The notes beneath the pieces were generated by a model. The model was not told the DNA's origin. It was given only the letters and a program-made list of their open reading frames with translations, and searched no databases. This document shows positions 15,127-23,235 of a DNA stretch of 25,430 nt, piece by piece. This DNA is from an uncultured Bacteroidales bacterium (GTDB lineage: Bacteria > Bacteroidota > Bacteroidia > Bacteroidales > Paludibacteraceae): the NCBI GenBank assembly GCA_934667275.1, contig CAKULK010000020.1, positions 1 through 25,430 of the forward strand, in the 5' to 3' direction. Numbering within the stretch: the first letter of the stretch is position 1; every line of letters starts with the position of its first letter. The translations under genes and the position numbers were made by a program.

Positions 15127-16452
15127 TTATTTTACCCAATACTTGTCAACAAGGGCTTGTTTGATGTTAACCTCCTCGGGCTTGAAGTACTTGGCAAACA
15201 GCGTCCAAGCGATATCCAACATCTGGGTGGTGTTGATATTGACGTCGATTGCCAGAATCTGGCTCGAATAGTCTTTGGCGAATGCCAGGCAACGCTCATC
15301 GTAGTCGGTAAGGTCGAAACCGTTCTCTTTCTTGGTCTTGGCGTTAGCCGCATCGGCGTACAGACGAACAGAAGCGTTCATCACTTGTGGATGGTCTTCG
15401 CGGGTCTTCTTGCCGGCAACCAATTGTTTCAAACGGGACAACGAGCGGAACGGGTCAACGATGACTTTTCCGATATCAGAGTCACGGCGCAGGTACAACT
15501 GACCTTCGGTGATATAACCCGTGTTATCCGGAATAGCGTGCGTGATGTCGCCGCCTGAAAGGGTTGTAACGGCGATGATGGTGATACTTCCGCCGCCTGC
15601 TTCCTCGGGGAACTGCACGGCTTTCTCGTAAATCTTTGCCAAGTCGGAATAGAGCGAACCCGGCATAGAGTCCTTACTCGGAATCTGGTCCATACGGTTG
15701 CTGACGATTGCCAACGCATCGGCGTACAGCGTCATATCGGTCAGCAGAACCAGCACCTTCTCATGCTTCTGCACAGCAAAATACTCTGCCGCACATAATG
15801 CCATATCGGGGATAAGCAGACGCTCAACAGGCGGGTTCTCGGTGGTGTTCACAAACGACACGATACGGTCGAGCACACCGGCATTGGAGAACACGTTCTT
15901 GAAATAGAGGTAGTCGTCGTTGGTCAGACCCATACCGCCCAAGATAATCTTGTCGGCTTCGGCACGTAACGCCACATTAGCCATAACTTGGTTGTAAGGC
16001 TGGTCGGGGTCGGCGAAGAAAGGAATCTTCTGACCCGAAACGAGGGTGTTGTTCAGGTCGATACCGGCGATACCCGTAGCAATCAGTTCCGACGGTTGCT
16101 TACGGCGCACGGGGTTCACACTCGGACCGCCAATCTCCACGTCTTCACCTTCGATAGCAGGTCCGCCGTCAATCGGTTCGCCGTAGGCGTTGAAGAAGCG
16201 TCCTGCCAACTGGTCGCTCACGCGCAGCGACGGAGCCTTGCCCAAGAACACCACTTCGGCGTTGGTGGGAATACCCTCCGTACCCTCGAACACTTGCAGG
16301 GTCACGTCATCGCCCATAATCTTAACGACTTGGGCAAGTTTGCCGTTTACGGTAGCGAGTTCGTCGTTACCCACCCCTTCGGCTTTCAGCGAGCAAGTAG
16401 CCTTGGTGATAGCCGTAATCTTGGTGTAAATCTTTTGAAATGCTTTTGCCAT
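15127..16452 (-). CDS. atpB: V-type ATPase subunit B (regulatory, non-catalytic)
   Basis: 441 aa. The nucleotide-binding fold is of the non-catalytic type. The position of a P-loop is occupied by VSGQKIPFFADPDQPYNQV, without GxxxxGKT, as expected for B subunits. Other conserved parts are the N-terminal beta barrel, GRFFNAYGEPIDGGP, VLLTDMTLYADAL, and the SMPGSLYSDLAKIYEKA segment that contacts subunit A. It sits 5 nt downstream of atpA. Confidence 0.96.
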   Translation of the reverse strand: MAKAFQKIYTKITAITKATCSLKAEGVGNDELATVNGKLAQVVKIMGDDVTLQVFEGTEGIPTNAEVVFLGKAPSLRVSDQLAGRFFNAYGEPIDGGPAIEGEDVEIGGPSVNPVRRKQPSELIATGIAGIDLNNTLVSGQKIPFFADPDQPYNQVMANVALRAEADKIILGGMGLTNDDYLYFKNVFSNAGVLDRIVSFVNTTENPPVERLLIPDMALCAAEYFAVQKHEKVLVLLTDMTLYADALAIVSNRMDQIPSKDSMPGSLYSDLAKIYEKAVQFPEEAGGGSITIIAVTTLSGGDITHAIPDNTGYITEGQLYLRRDSDIGKVIVDPFRSLSRLKQLVAGKKTREDHPQVMNASVRLYADAANAKTKKENGFDLTDYDERCLAFAKDYSSQILAIDVNINTTQMLDIAWTLFAKYFKPEEVNIKQALVDKYWVK

Positions 16453-16457
16453 AGTCG

Positions 16458-18215
16458 TTATGCTTTAATTTGTTTCTCTGCCAGCAGAGCGTTCAGTTTT
16501 TGTTGATATTCTTCGAACACAGCCGAGTGGAACTCGCTGTAGTTCATTTGCTTGCACATATTGATGACGCGTTTGAAATACTCGCTCACCTCCAGGAAAT
16601 TCTGGAAGTCATAGTCATGTTTGCAAATATCCATCACCAGATTGAGCATATATTTCTGACGCTCCAGCGGGCAAACGGCATCAATCTTGTCGAAGGCGTC
16701 CTGCTGGAGAATCACAAAGTCAATCACCTCCGATTTCCAGAACTCCTCGTGGTAATCTACGGGCACACCATCATCACCCAGAATGTTTATCTGCTCCTGA
16801 ATCTCCTTGCCGCGTTGCAGGTAGGTCTTCATATCGTTCACCTTCCCGAGCCAGTCCTTGTCAATCAGGTTTGAGATATACTCCTCAAACTCAGGGTATT
16901 CAATATATTTCGAGTACGAGTCAATCGGGTTCACAGCGGGGTAACGCTTGCGGTCGGCACGGTTCTGCTCCAGCGCGTAGAAACAGCGCGCCACTTTCTT
17001 CGTACCCTCCGTCACAGGCTCTTTCAGGTTACCGCCGGCAGGCGAAACCGTACCGAGGAATGTCACAGAACCAGTTTTGCCATTATTAAGGTACACATAT
17101 CCTGCGCGTGCGTAGAAAGCACCGATGATTGCCGACAAGTCCATCGGGAAAGCGTCCTGACCGGGCAACTCCTCCAGACGGTTCGACATCTCACGCAACG
17201 CCTGTGCCCAACGGCTCGTCGAGTCCGCCATCAGCAGTACGCGCAAGCCCATCGAACGGTAGTATTCGGCAATCGTCATGGACGTGTAAACCGACGCCTC
17301 ACGCGAAGCCACAGGCATATTCGATGTGTTGGCGATGATGATGGTACGCTCCATCAACTTGCGCCCTGTGTGCGGGTCTTCCAACTCGGGGAACTCCGTA
17401 AAGGTCTCCACCACCTCGTTGGCACGCTCGCCGCAGGCTGCGATAATCACGATATCCGCCTCGGCTTGCTTGGAAATCGCGTGCTGGAGCACAGTCTTAC
17501 CCGTACCGAAAGGACCGGGGATAAAGCCCGTACCGCCCTCGCAAATCGGGTTCGCCGTATCAATCGTACGCACGCCCGTCTCGAGCAACTTGAATGGACG
17601 CGGCTTGCTCTTGTATGCCAGAATAGCCTTCTTCACCGGCCATTTCTGCACCATCGTCACGTTGTGGTCCACGCCCTCGGCGTCCGTCAGCACGGCAATC
17701 GTGTCGTTGATGCGGTATTCGCCCGCTGCCACGATGCTCTTAATCGTATATTGCCCTTCGAACACAAACGGCACCATTATCTTGTGCGGCTGGTGGTTCT
17801 CGTCCACCTCGCCGAGCCATGCGGCAGCCTCCACCTTGTCGCCGACCTTGGCGATAGGCTCGAACTTCCACAGTTTCTCTTGGTCAAGCGGGAAGTTGTA
17901 CTCACCGCGCTTCAAGAACACGCCCGTCAGTTTGTTGAGGTCGTTCTGCAGACCGTCGTAGTTGCGGCTCAGCAGACCGGGACCGAGCGTCACCTCCAGC
18001 ATGTGTCCTGTGAACTCCACGTTGTTGCCCACTTTCATGCCGCGCGTTGACTCGAACACCTGCACATACACGTTCTCGCCAACCACCTTAATGACCTCCG
18101 CCATCAGACGTGTTTCGCCCACGCTGATATAGCAGATTTCGTTTTGCGATACAGGTCCATCTACCACCACCGTTACGAGGTTTGCGATGATACCTTTTAC
18201 TTTTCCTGTTGTCAT
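16458..18215 (-). CDS. atpA: V-type ATPase subunit A (catalytic)
   Basis: Catalytic nucleotide-binding subunit, 585 aa. The Walker A motif is GPFGTGKT (234-241). ACGERANEVVE follows with the catalytic-loop glutamate, then LMADSTSRWAQALREMSNRL. The insertion between the N-terminal barrel and the Walker domain (about residues 110-200) is the non-homologous region that separates V-type A subunits from F-type beta. The gene begins 3 nt after the DUF2764 stop. Confidence 0.97.
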   Translation of the reverse strand: MTTGKVKGIIANLVTVVVDGPVSQNEICYISVGETRLMAEVIKVVGENVYVQVFESTRGMKVGNNVEFTGHMLEVTLGPGLLSRNYDGLQNDLNKLTGVFLKRGEYNFPLDQEKLWKFEPIAKVGDKVEAAAWLGEVDENHQPHKIMVPFVFEGQYTIKSIVAAGEYRINDTIAVLTDAEGVDHNVTMVQKWPVKKAILAYKSKPRPFKLLETGVRTIDTANPICEGGTGFIPGPFGTGKTVLQHAISKQAEADIVIIAACGERANEVVETFTEFPELEDPHTGRKLMERTIIIANTSNMPVASREASVYTSMTIAEYYRSMGLRVLLMADSTSRWAQALREMSNRLEELPGQDAFPMDLSAIIGAFYARAGYVYLNNGKTGSVTFLGTVSPAGGNLKEPVTEGTKKVARCFYALEQNRADRKRYPAVNPIDSYSKYIEYPEFEEYISNLIDKDWLGKVNDMKTYLQRGKEIQEQINILGDDGVPVDYHEEFWKSEVIDFVILQQDAFDKIDAVCPLERQKYMLNLVMDICKHDYDFQNFLEVSEYFKRVINMCKQMNYSEFHSAVFEEYQQKLNALLAEKQIKA

Positions 18216-18218
18216 ATT

Positions 18219-18938
18219 TTATTGTAATTTTATTCCTTTTTTCATGTCTGCCACCAACTCGCGGAACACTTTCTCGCCCTGTTCCACCGTCAGCAGCGAC
18301 CAGCGGTTCAGCATTTCCGCCTGCAGGTAGTACGCCAGCACGTTCTCCACCGAGAAGTGTACAAATAAGGTGTGCTCCTCCAGCCAAACGAAGCGTATGG
18401 CGTCCATACGTTTCTCGCGTTCCATCAGGTTCTCGATGTCCACTAATGACATCACCTCGTGCAGGTTGTCCATCGCACCGCCCAGACCGAAGTCCTTCTG
18501 CTGCAGGTTCTTGCGCAGGATTTCCGCCACCTGGTTATGCCCAACAATGGCTTTGCGCACATCGTAGCCGTGCTTGCGGCAGATGGTCGCGGTCAGCACA
18601 TTGTTCATATCTTGGTTGAAATAGAACCAGTCTCTCACGAAACGGTTTCTGCATTTCAAGCCCTTCTCGTACTTGAGTTGCGTGCGCAGGTCGGCTTCCG
18701 AAAGCACGCTGCGTGCCTCGTCCCACCACGACGGCTGCCCGATTATCGTGTCGTCATACGCTGCCACTTGCTCCACTATCTCGGGTGCGTCCGATGGCAG
18801 ACGCAACAGGTCCAGCAACTGTTTGTCCTTCTCGCTCATGGTCTCCTCCAGCAACGCCAGCAGAGCCTCCATGGTCATGGGAGCCTCGCCGCCTGCCTTC
18901 AGTTCGGGCAAACCTGCCAATAAACATTCGTAACCCAT
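18219..18938 (-). CDS. DUF2764 family V-ATPase-associated protein
   Basis: 239 aa, mostly helical. The opening MGYECLLAGLPEL, the central LRTQLKYEKGLKCRNRFVRDWF and the later GGAMDNLHEVMSLVDIENLMEREKR-like stretch match the DUF2764 family, found between subunits E and A in V-ATPase operons of Bacteroidota and Chlamydiae. In those operons it occupies the place where subunit C (d-type) would be expected, so a central-stalk socket role is plausible but inferred. The next gene, atpA, starts 3 nt downstream, while atpE is separated upstream by an unusual 310-bp gap. Confidence 0.85.
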   Translation of the reverse strand: MGYECLLAGLPELKAGGEAPMTMEALLALLEETMSEKDKQLLDLLRLPSDAPEIVEQVAAYDDTIIGQPSWWDEARSVLSEADLRTQLKYEKGLKCRNRFVRDWFYFNQDMNNVLTATICRKHGYDVRKAIVGHNQVAEILRKNLQQKDFGLGGAMDNLHEVMSLVDIENLMEREKRMDAIRFVWLEEHTLFVHFSVENVLAYYLQAEMLNRWSLLTVEQGEKVFRELVADMKKGIKLQ

Positions 18939-19079
18939 TGTTAATGTATTTTATCTTATTACTTCGTTCTGCAAAATCCGCACCCAAATCACTTTTCCAT
19001 CATTCCCCCATCATTCCAATCTCGAAATGCCGCCCCGTTTTTGCCGTTTCAAGCCCGAAATCGCGGACAACAATTCAGC

Positions 19080-19189
19080 AAGGGATACGCAAGGGATGCG
19101 CAAGGGATACCGAAACCTTACCGTGGGGATGTCAAGACTTTGTCGCGGGTCTGTCGGGAGTCTGTCGCGGGTGTATCGCGGGTCTATGC
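19080..19189. repeat. 11-bp tandem repeat array, ten degenerate units
   Basis: Ten contiguous 11-bp units end at 19090, 19101, 19112, 19123, 19134, 19145, 19156, 19167, 19178 and 19189. The first three share AAGGGA and units seven, nine and ten share CGGGT. The last five bases of every unit follow T, purine, then a C/G-rich trinucleotide (TACGC, TGCGC, TACCG twice, TGTCA, TGTCG three times, TATCG, TATGC). The array fills the centre of the 310-bp gap 18939-19248 between atpE and the DUF2764 gene. I see no gene, terminator or Bacteroidota promoter in the rest of that gap. Period and core match the array at 33-76. Confidence 0.75.
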
Positions 19190-19248
19190 AACTGCCGCGC
19201 CTTCCCTTTCCTGCCCCCTCGCAAACCCTGCAAAACGGTTAAATAACA

Positions 19249-19833
19249 TTAAAACAACATCTCCACCAACTGTGGACGGAGGAACTCTTTGAAGTACTCG
19301 ACAAACTCCTTCTCGCCGAAGTTGAGTTTGTAACCGCCTTTCTCGGGGATGATGGCGAAATCGGTCTTGATACCCTTTACCTCTTCAATCTTCACGCCTT
19401 TGTCAAGCACGGCTTTGGCGTTGGCTTCGAAGTATTTCTTCAGAGCCTCGGCGTCCTTTGCCTCGATGGTTACCTCACCGTCCTTGACCATTTCCTCAGC
19501 CAGTTTGGCGATGATGCCCTGCATGAATGCAGCATCTGCGGTAGCGGCTTTCACGCTGTCCGCAGCCACTTTGTTGGTCAGCAGGTTAGCCACCTCTGTG
19601 CGCAGGGCGCTTACGCTTTGCTCTGCAAACAGTTTCAACTCGGCGCGTGTATTCTTATCCAACTCGGCTGCTTTGGCTTCTGCGGCATTTATGGTAGCCT
19701 CAGCCTCTTTTTGTGCCTTAGCCACGATAGCGGCAGCCTCTTCTTGTGCTTTGGCTACAATCTGTTGAGCCTCCGCATTTCCTTTCTCCACGCCTTCCGC
19801 GTAGATTTTGTTGGTCAATTCTGATAAATTCAT
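19249..19833 (-). CDS. atpE: V-type ATPase subunit E (peripheral stator stalk)
   Basis: 194 aa, first gene of the operon. The N-terminal half is a long Ala/Glu/Lys-rich helix (residues 5-80), as in E subunits that pair with G/H-type helices in the peripheral stalk. The C-terminal half is a small globular domain ending FKEFLRPQLVEMLF, which contacts the A3B3 head. No G/H-type partner gene is visible. The start at 19833 is the first Met of the helix, and a strong promoter lies about 140 nt upstream. Confidence 0.9.
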   Translation of the reverse strand: MNLSELTNKIYAEGVEKGNAEAQQIVAKAQEEAAAIVAKAQKEAEATINAAEAKAAELDKNTRAELKLFAEQSVSALRTEVANLLTNKVAADSVKAATADAAFMQGIIAKLAEEMVKDGEVTIEAKDAEALKKYFEANAKAVLDKGVKIEEVKGIKTDFAIIPEKGGYKLNFGEKEFVEYFKEFLRPQLVEMLF

Positions 19834-19975
19834 TGTATATGTGATTTTATTTTATTCCATGGTTGTCATCAATCTATCCGCTTCATATCCGTCTCTTATC
19901 CAGCCCCCTTTATTCCCCCTCCTTATGTATTTGTGAAAGCATTAAATATGCAATACAAAAATGCAATATCCGCTG

Positions 19976-20007
19976 CAAAGGTACGAAAAAAAACGGATAC
20001 GCACAAA
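19976..20007 (-). promoter_or_regulatory. Bacteroidota-type promoter of the V-ATPase operon
   Basis: On the minus strand TTTG (20004-20007) is followed by exactly 20 nt and TACCTTTG (19976-19983), a full consensus match. The start site is predicted near 19972, giving atpE a leader of about 139 nt. No comparable promoter is visible inside the operon, so it probably drives all seven genes. Confidence 0.88.
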
Positions 20008-20199
20008 CTTTATTTTGAAAATAAAAACGTCACTTTTTGCTTTCCGTTATTCAAATTGTCAGTATATTAACCTTCTTCTTTCTGCTTGCAGGTCAATGGC
20101 TTGTGCTTTTCTGACAAACGGGAAACCTGCACCCCGAAACCACGCTCAACTTGTTATCATGATAAAAATATGTACTACAACCTGCTTCTTTCAAATAAC

Positions 20200-20232
20200 A
20201 AACGGGCATAACACGCTGTATTACACCCGTTT
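20200..20232 (-). terminator. Terminator of the DUF4491 gene
   Basis: A 15-bp stem with a 3-nt loop. AAACGGG and CCCGTTT form the base, and the inner GTAATAC/GTGTTAT pairs with G-T wobbles on the minus strand. It is followed by the T-rich GTTATTTG. It starts about 20 nt beyond the DUF4491 stop. The T-tract is on the minus-strand side only, which sets the direction. Confidence 0.75.
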
Positions 20233-20253
20233 ACATCTTAACTGAAAATTCTG

Positions 20254-20538
20254 CTATTTCTTATTGGGATTTCTCGGAAACCACCCTTTTTCAACACGTT
20301 TCTTTTGCTCGAACAATTCCAATATCGACCAAAAACAAGAGAATGCAAATACGCCCAATATCGCGGATATGCAGGTATGCTCCACAAATAGCGATGCCAC
20401 CACGGCTGCAGCCCCTACCAATGCAAACATCCACCAACAACGGATTCCCAAATAATACTCTGCCTTTATTACAATAGGGTGAAACGCGCCGATACACGCA
20501 AAAGACGCCAATCCCAACAATATCCCTTCGAAATTCAT
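20254..20538 (-). CDS. DUF4491 family small membrane protein
   Basis: 94 aa, three predicted membrane helices (about residues 4-22, 33-50 and 54-72) and a basic C-terminal tail. HPIVIKAEYYLGIRCWW and LELFEQKKRVEKGWFPRNP are signature segments of DUF4491, a family of unknown function common in Bacteroidales. It is monocistronic, with its own promoter (-7 box 20557-20564, leader about 15 nt) and terminator. It diverges from yigZ. Confidence 0.85.
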   Translation of the reverse strand: MNFEGILLGLASFACIGAFHPIVIKAEYYLGIRCWWMFALVGAAAVVASLFVEHTCISAILGVFAFSCFWSILELFEQKKRVEKGWFPRNPNKK

Positions 20539-20556
20539 ATAAGCCTATTTTCGGGA

Positions 20557-20588
20557 CAAAGGTAGTGCTTTTTTCTTGCGTACACAAG
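20557..20588 (-). promoter_or_regulatory. Promoter of the DUF4491 gene
   Basis: On the minus strand CTTG (20585-20588), a one-base variant of TTTG, is followed by 20 nt and TACCTTTG (20557-20564). It is back to back with the yigZ promoter; the two -7 boxes lie 84 bp apart. Confidence 0.75.
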
Positions 20589-20624
20589 TTTTTTTGCAAA
20601 AACGGAATTGTTTTGAGCCATAAA

Positions 20625-20656
20625 TTTGCAAAATTCACCAAAAGTAGTTACCTTTG
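20625..20656 (+). promoter_or_regulatory. Promoter of the yigZ-coaD-protease operon
   Basis: TTTG (20625-20628), a 20-nt spacer and TACCTTTG (20649-20656) match the consensus fully. The predicted start site near 20660 excludes the in-frame ATG at 20654 and sets the yigZ start at 20696. Confidence 0.85.
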
Positions 20657-20695
20657 CAAGTTAAATATCGGCTTTTATTTAGAACGGAATTGCAA

Positions 20696-21091
20696 ATGTC
20701 GAACACCAAATCTACCATAGTCGCACTCAGCACGGGCCTTTATAAGGATAGAGGGAGCAAGTTCTTGTCCTTTGCCGAACCGATTGCAGACGAGGAACAG
20801 GCAAAACAGCGTATCACGGTGTACAAAAAGAAATACCACGATGCACGGCATGTCTGCTACGCCTATCGCCTTGGCGACAATCTGTGGCGCACCAAGGACG
20901 ACGGCGAGCCGCACGGAACGGCAGGATTGCCCATCCTTAGGAGTATAGATGCCAAGCAGTTAGACCACATTCTGGTGGTCGTTGTCCGTTATTTCGGTGG
21001 CACTCTGCTTGGTACGGGCGGACTGATGGTTGCCTATCGGGAAGCCACACGCGACGCTTTGGAAAAGGCTGAGACAAAGCCGATAAAATAA
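20696..21091 (+). CDS. YigZ/IMPACT (UPF0029) family protein, N-terminal domain only
   Basis: 131 aa. The UPF0029 core is present: RGSKFLSFAEP, the KKKYHDARHVCYAYRLG block, DDGEPHGTAGLPIL, and VVVRYFGGTLLGTGGL. E. coli YigZ is about 204 aa and has a second ferredoxin-like domain (DUF1949); here the protein stops shortly after the first domain, at KPIK. IMPACT-family proteins are linked to translation control, but the bacterial role is unclear. The start at 20696 is chosen because the other in-frame ATG (20654) falls in the promoter. It is first in an operon with coaD, 35 nt downstream. Confidence 0.88.
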   Translation: MSNTKSTIVALSTGLYKDRGSKFLSFAEPIADEEQAKQRITVYKKKYHDARHVCYAYRLGDNLWRTKDDGEPHGTAGLPILRSIDAKQLDHILVVVVRYFGGTLLGTGGLMVAYREATRDALEKAETKPIK

Positions 21092-21126
21092 CCGGTGTAC
21101 AAACCTATAAACAACAGAATAACAAT

Positions 21127-21582
21127 ATGAAACGTGCAGTTTTTCCGGGAAGTTTCGACCCTTTTACAATTGGGCACCACGACATCGTGCTACGTGGACT
21201 GACCATCTTCGATGAGATAGTGATTGGTATTGGCCGCAACAGCACCAAGAAAGAGACATTCCCTATTAGGGAACGCTTGTCGGCAATACAACGTATCTAT
21301 GCCGACGACCCTCGCATCTCAGTGGAGATATACGATTGTCTTACTGTGGATTTCGCACGCCAACACGAGGCACATTGCATTCTGCGCGGAGTGCGTTGCA
21401 TGCAGGACTTTGAATATGAGCGCAATATGGCGGAGGCAAACAAACAGTTGGGCGGAATCGAGACTATCCTGCTCTACACCCGTCCCGAATACGCTCACAT
21501 CTCCTCCACATTGGTGCGGGATTTGTATTCCTACAACAACGATATTTCGATGTATCTGCCTAACAAACAGCATATAAAGTAA
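21127..21582 (+). CDS. coaD: Phosphopantetheine adenylyltransferase
   Basis: Catalyses the penultimate step of CoA synthesis: 4'-phosphopantetheine plus ATP gives dephospho-CoA and pyrophosphate. The nucleotidyltransferase motif is PGSFDPFTIGH (7-17, TxGH type). RGVR (87-90) and DFEYE follow, and ISSTLVR (125-131) closes the ATP site. The length of 151 aa is normal. It is middle in the operon; the next gene starts 2 nt after its stop. CoA is also the donor for the phosphopantetheinyl transferase elsewhere in the window, though the two are not linked in one operon. Confidence 0.97.
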   Translation: MKRAVFPGSFDPFTIGHHDIVLRGLTIFDEIVIGIGRNSTKKETFPIRERLSAIQRIYADDPRISVEIYDCLTVDFARQHEAHCILRGVRCMQDFEYERNMAEANKQLGGIETILLYTRPEYAHISSTLVRDLYSYNNDISMYLPNKQHIK

Positions 21583-21584
21583 TT

Positions 21585-23132
21585 ATGAAACGAACCCTAT
21601 TGTTCTCGGCGGCATTGGCGGTCGGTTTGTGCACCTTTGCCCAATCCAAGACAACCAATATCGACAAAAATCTGACCATCTACACCGATGTCATGCGCCA
21701 GTTGGACATGAACTATGTAGATACGCTCAACTACAGCGACCTCATTGAGACAAGCATCAATCAGATGTTGCGCCGCATAGACCCTTACACCGTATATATC
21801 CCCAAGCGCGAAGACGACAACCTGCGCATGATGACTACGGGCAAATACAGCGGCATTGGGGCAATCATCATGCAGCGTGATACTGCCGTTTACGTGAGCG
21901 AGCCATATGAAGGAATGCCGGCACAGCAAGCAGGCTTGCTGGCGGGTGACCGCTTTGTCACAGTGGACGGTATGGACTGCAATCGCAAAAGTACAAAGCA
22001 AGTATCGGAACGCCTGCGCGGTAAGGCAGGTTCAACGTTGTCTATTACCGTGGAGCGCGAAGGGGAGTTGCTGACACGGGAAGTGGTCCGTCGCGATATT
22101 CACATGCCTACAGTAGCCTATGCCGCGGCGATGGAAGATTCAATCGGATACATCGCATTCACCGAGTTTACCACTAATTCAGCCCAAGAATTTTTGATGG
22201 CATTGGATAGTATGGTACAGCATCAAGGGATAAAACGCCTTGTACTTGACCTTCGGGGAAACGGTGGCGGCATTGTGGACGATGCAATACAGATGGTCAG
22301 TTACTTTGTGCCACGCGGTACGGAAGTCGTTTCCACACGTGGTAAAGCGGAACAGAACTGTCGTTCTTACGTTACGCAGACTTCTCCCATTTATCCGACG
22401 ATGCCTATTGCAATCTTGGTGGATGACCAGTCGGCATCATCGGCAGAGATTGTAGCAGGCAGCCTGCAGGATTTCAAACGCGCTACGCTGCTCGGACAAC
22501 GCACTTTTGGTAAGGGACTGGTACAAAACGTACGCCCTATTGCGTATGGAGGACATCTGAAAGTGACCACATCAAAATACTACTTGCCCTCAGGACGCTG
22601 CATCCAAGCCATTGACTATGCAGAACGCCAACGGGGTAACGAACTGCGTCGGGATACAGCGGGCGGTATTCTGCCTGATATTGTGCTTACTGACTCGCAG
22701 AAAGTGGATATTTGCTACGCTCTGTATCGCAACAATCTGTTTTTCGATTACGCCACCCGTTACTATCGTCAGCATACCTCTATCCCATCGCCATTGGAGT
22801 TTACCTTGACCGATAACGATATTGAGGACTTCTGCCGTTTTTTGGATGAGCGTCATTTCACCTATGAAACAGAAACAGGGCGTTATTTCCGCGAATTGAT
22901 GAAAGTAGCGGAAAACGAAGACCTTGACTCTGTACTGCTTGCGGAACTCAAGGCTTGGCAACCACGTCTGACAATGGATTATCGGGCTGCTATTCAACGT
23001 AATAGAGAGGAGTTCGAAATGCTGTTGGGGTCTGAAATTATCAAACGTTATTACTATCAACGGGGCAACTATGCCTATACCCTGCGCTTTGACAAGGAAC
23101 TCAAACGTGCTATCGAAGAAGTTAAGAAATAA
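21585..23132 (+). CDS. S41 family C-terminal processing peptidase
   Basis: 515 aa exported serine protease. The signal peptide is residues 1-19 (ending TFA). A PDZ domain covers about residues 85-170, with the carboxylate-binding loop at YSGIG. The S41 catalytic domain follows, with nucleophile S285 in SASSAEIVAG and general base K310 in TFGKG, 25 residues apart as in Tsp/Prc. The C-terminal helical extension (about 380-515) is usual for Bacteroidales members. It is last in the yigZ-coaD operon. Envelope protein processing is the expected role; substrates are unknown. Confidence 0.94.
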   Translation: MKRTLLFSAALAVGLCTFAQSKTTNIDKNLTIYTDVMRQLDMNYVDTLNYSDLIETSINQMLRRIDPYTVYIPKREDDNLRMMTTGKYSGIGAIIMQRDTAVYVSEPYEGMPAQQAGLLAGDRFVTVDGMDCNRKSTKQVSERLRGKAGSTLSITVEREGELLTREVVRRDIHMPTVAYAAAMEDSIGYIAFTEFTTNSAQEFLMALDSMVQHQGIKRLVLDLRGNGGGIVDDAIQMVSYFVPRGTEVVSTRGKAEQNCRSYVTQTSPIYPTMPIAILVDDQSASSAEIVAGSLQDFKRATLLGQRTFGKGLVQNVRPIAYGGHLKVTTSKYYLPSGRCIQAIDYAERQRGNELRRDTAGGILPDIVLTDSQKVDICYALYRNNLFFDYATRYYRQHTSIPSPLEFTLTDNDIEDFCRFLDERHFTYETETGRYFRELMKVAENEDLDSVLLAELKAWQPRLTMDYRAAIQRNREEFEMLLGSEIIKRYYYQRGNYAYTLRFDKELKRAIEEVKK

Positions 23133-23156
23133 CCAAGAGCATTTCATGGGTGATTT

Positions 23157-23188
23157 TGCAAAATGGGAGTTGGCAATTTGCATTTTTT
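23157..23188 (+). terminator. Possible terminator after the S41 protease gene
   Basis: TGCAAA (23157-23162) pairs with TTTGCA (23177-23182) and is followed by six T. The stem is short and AT-rich, so the call is tentative. It lies 25 nt after the protease stop and before the next promoter. Confidence 0.4.
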
Positions 23189-23200
23189 CGGCGACGTAAA

Positions 23201-23232
23201 CTTGTGGAGGTCGCAGAAAAGCAGTAATTTTG
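23201..23232 (+). promoter_or_regulatory. Promoter of the structured RNA / crp leader
   Basis: CTTG (23201-23204), a 20-nt spacer and TAATTTTG (23225-23232) match the Bacteroidota consensus, apart from the first base of the -33 box. The predicted start site is near 23236. No gene starts close downstream; the next is the Crp/Fnr gene 223 nt away. Confidence 0.65.
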
Positions 23233-23235
23233 TAC

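Larger units (their letters stand above)
19834..20253. other. Intergenic region between atpE and the DUF4491 gene
   Basis: A 420-bp stretch without a supportable gene. It holds, from left to right, the atpE leader (about 139 nt, no clear structure), the operon promoter (19976-20007), about 190 bp in which I see only a perfect 12-bp palindrome TTATCATGATAA (20154-20165), and the terminator of the DUF4491 gene (20200-20232). Confidence 0.6.

Noticed and set aside
18939..19248. Hidden gene for V-ATPase subunit F in the large operon gap
   Set aside because: The open frames here run through the 11-bp repeats and have no subunit-like sequence. No start with a plausible downstream domain is visible.
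19948..19968. Direct repeat ATGCAATA twice near the V-ATPase start site
   Set aside because: Only 8 bp and AT-rich with a 13-nt offset. There is too little signal to call a regulatory site.
20154..20165. Perfect 12-bp palindrome TTATCATGATAA as an operator
   Set aside because: It lies about 150 bp upstream of the V-ATPase -33 box and downstream of another gene. It is AT-rich with no second copy, so chance is a fair explanation.
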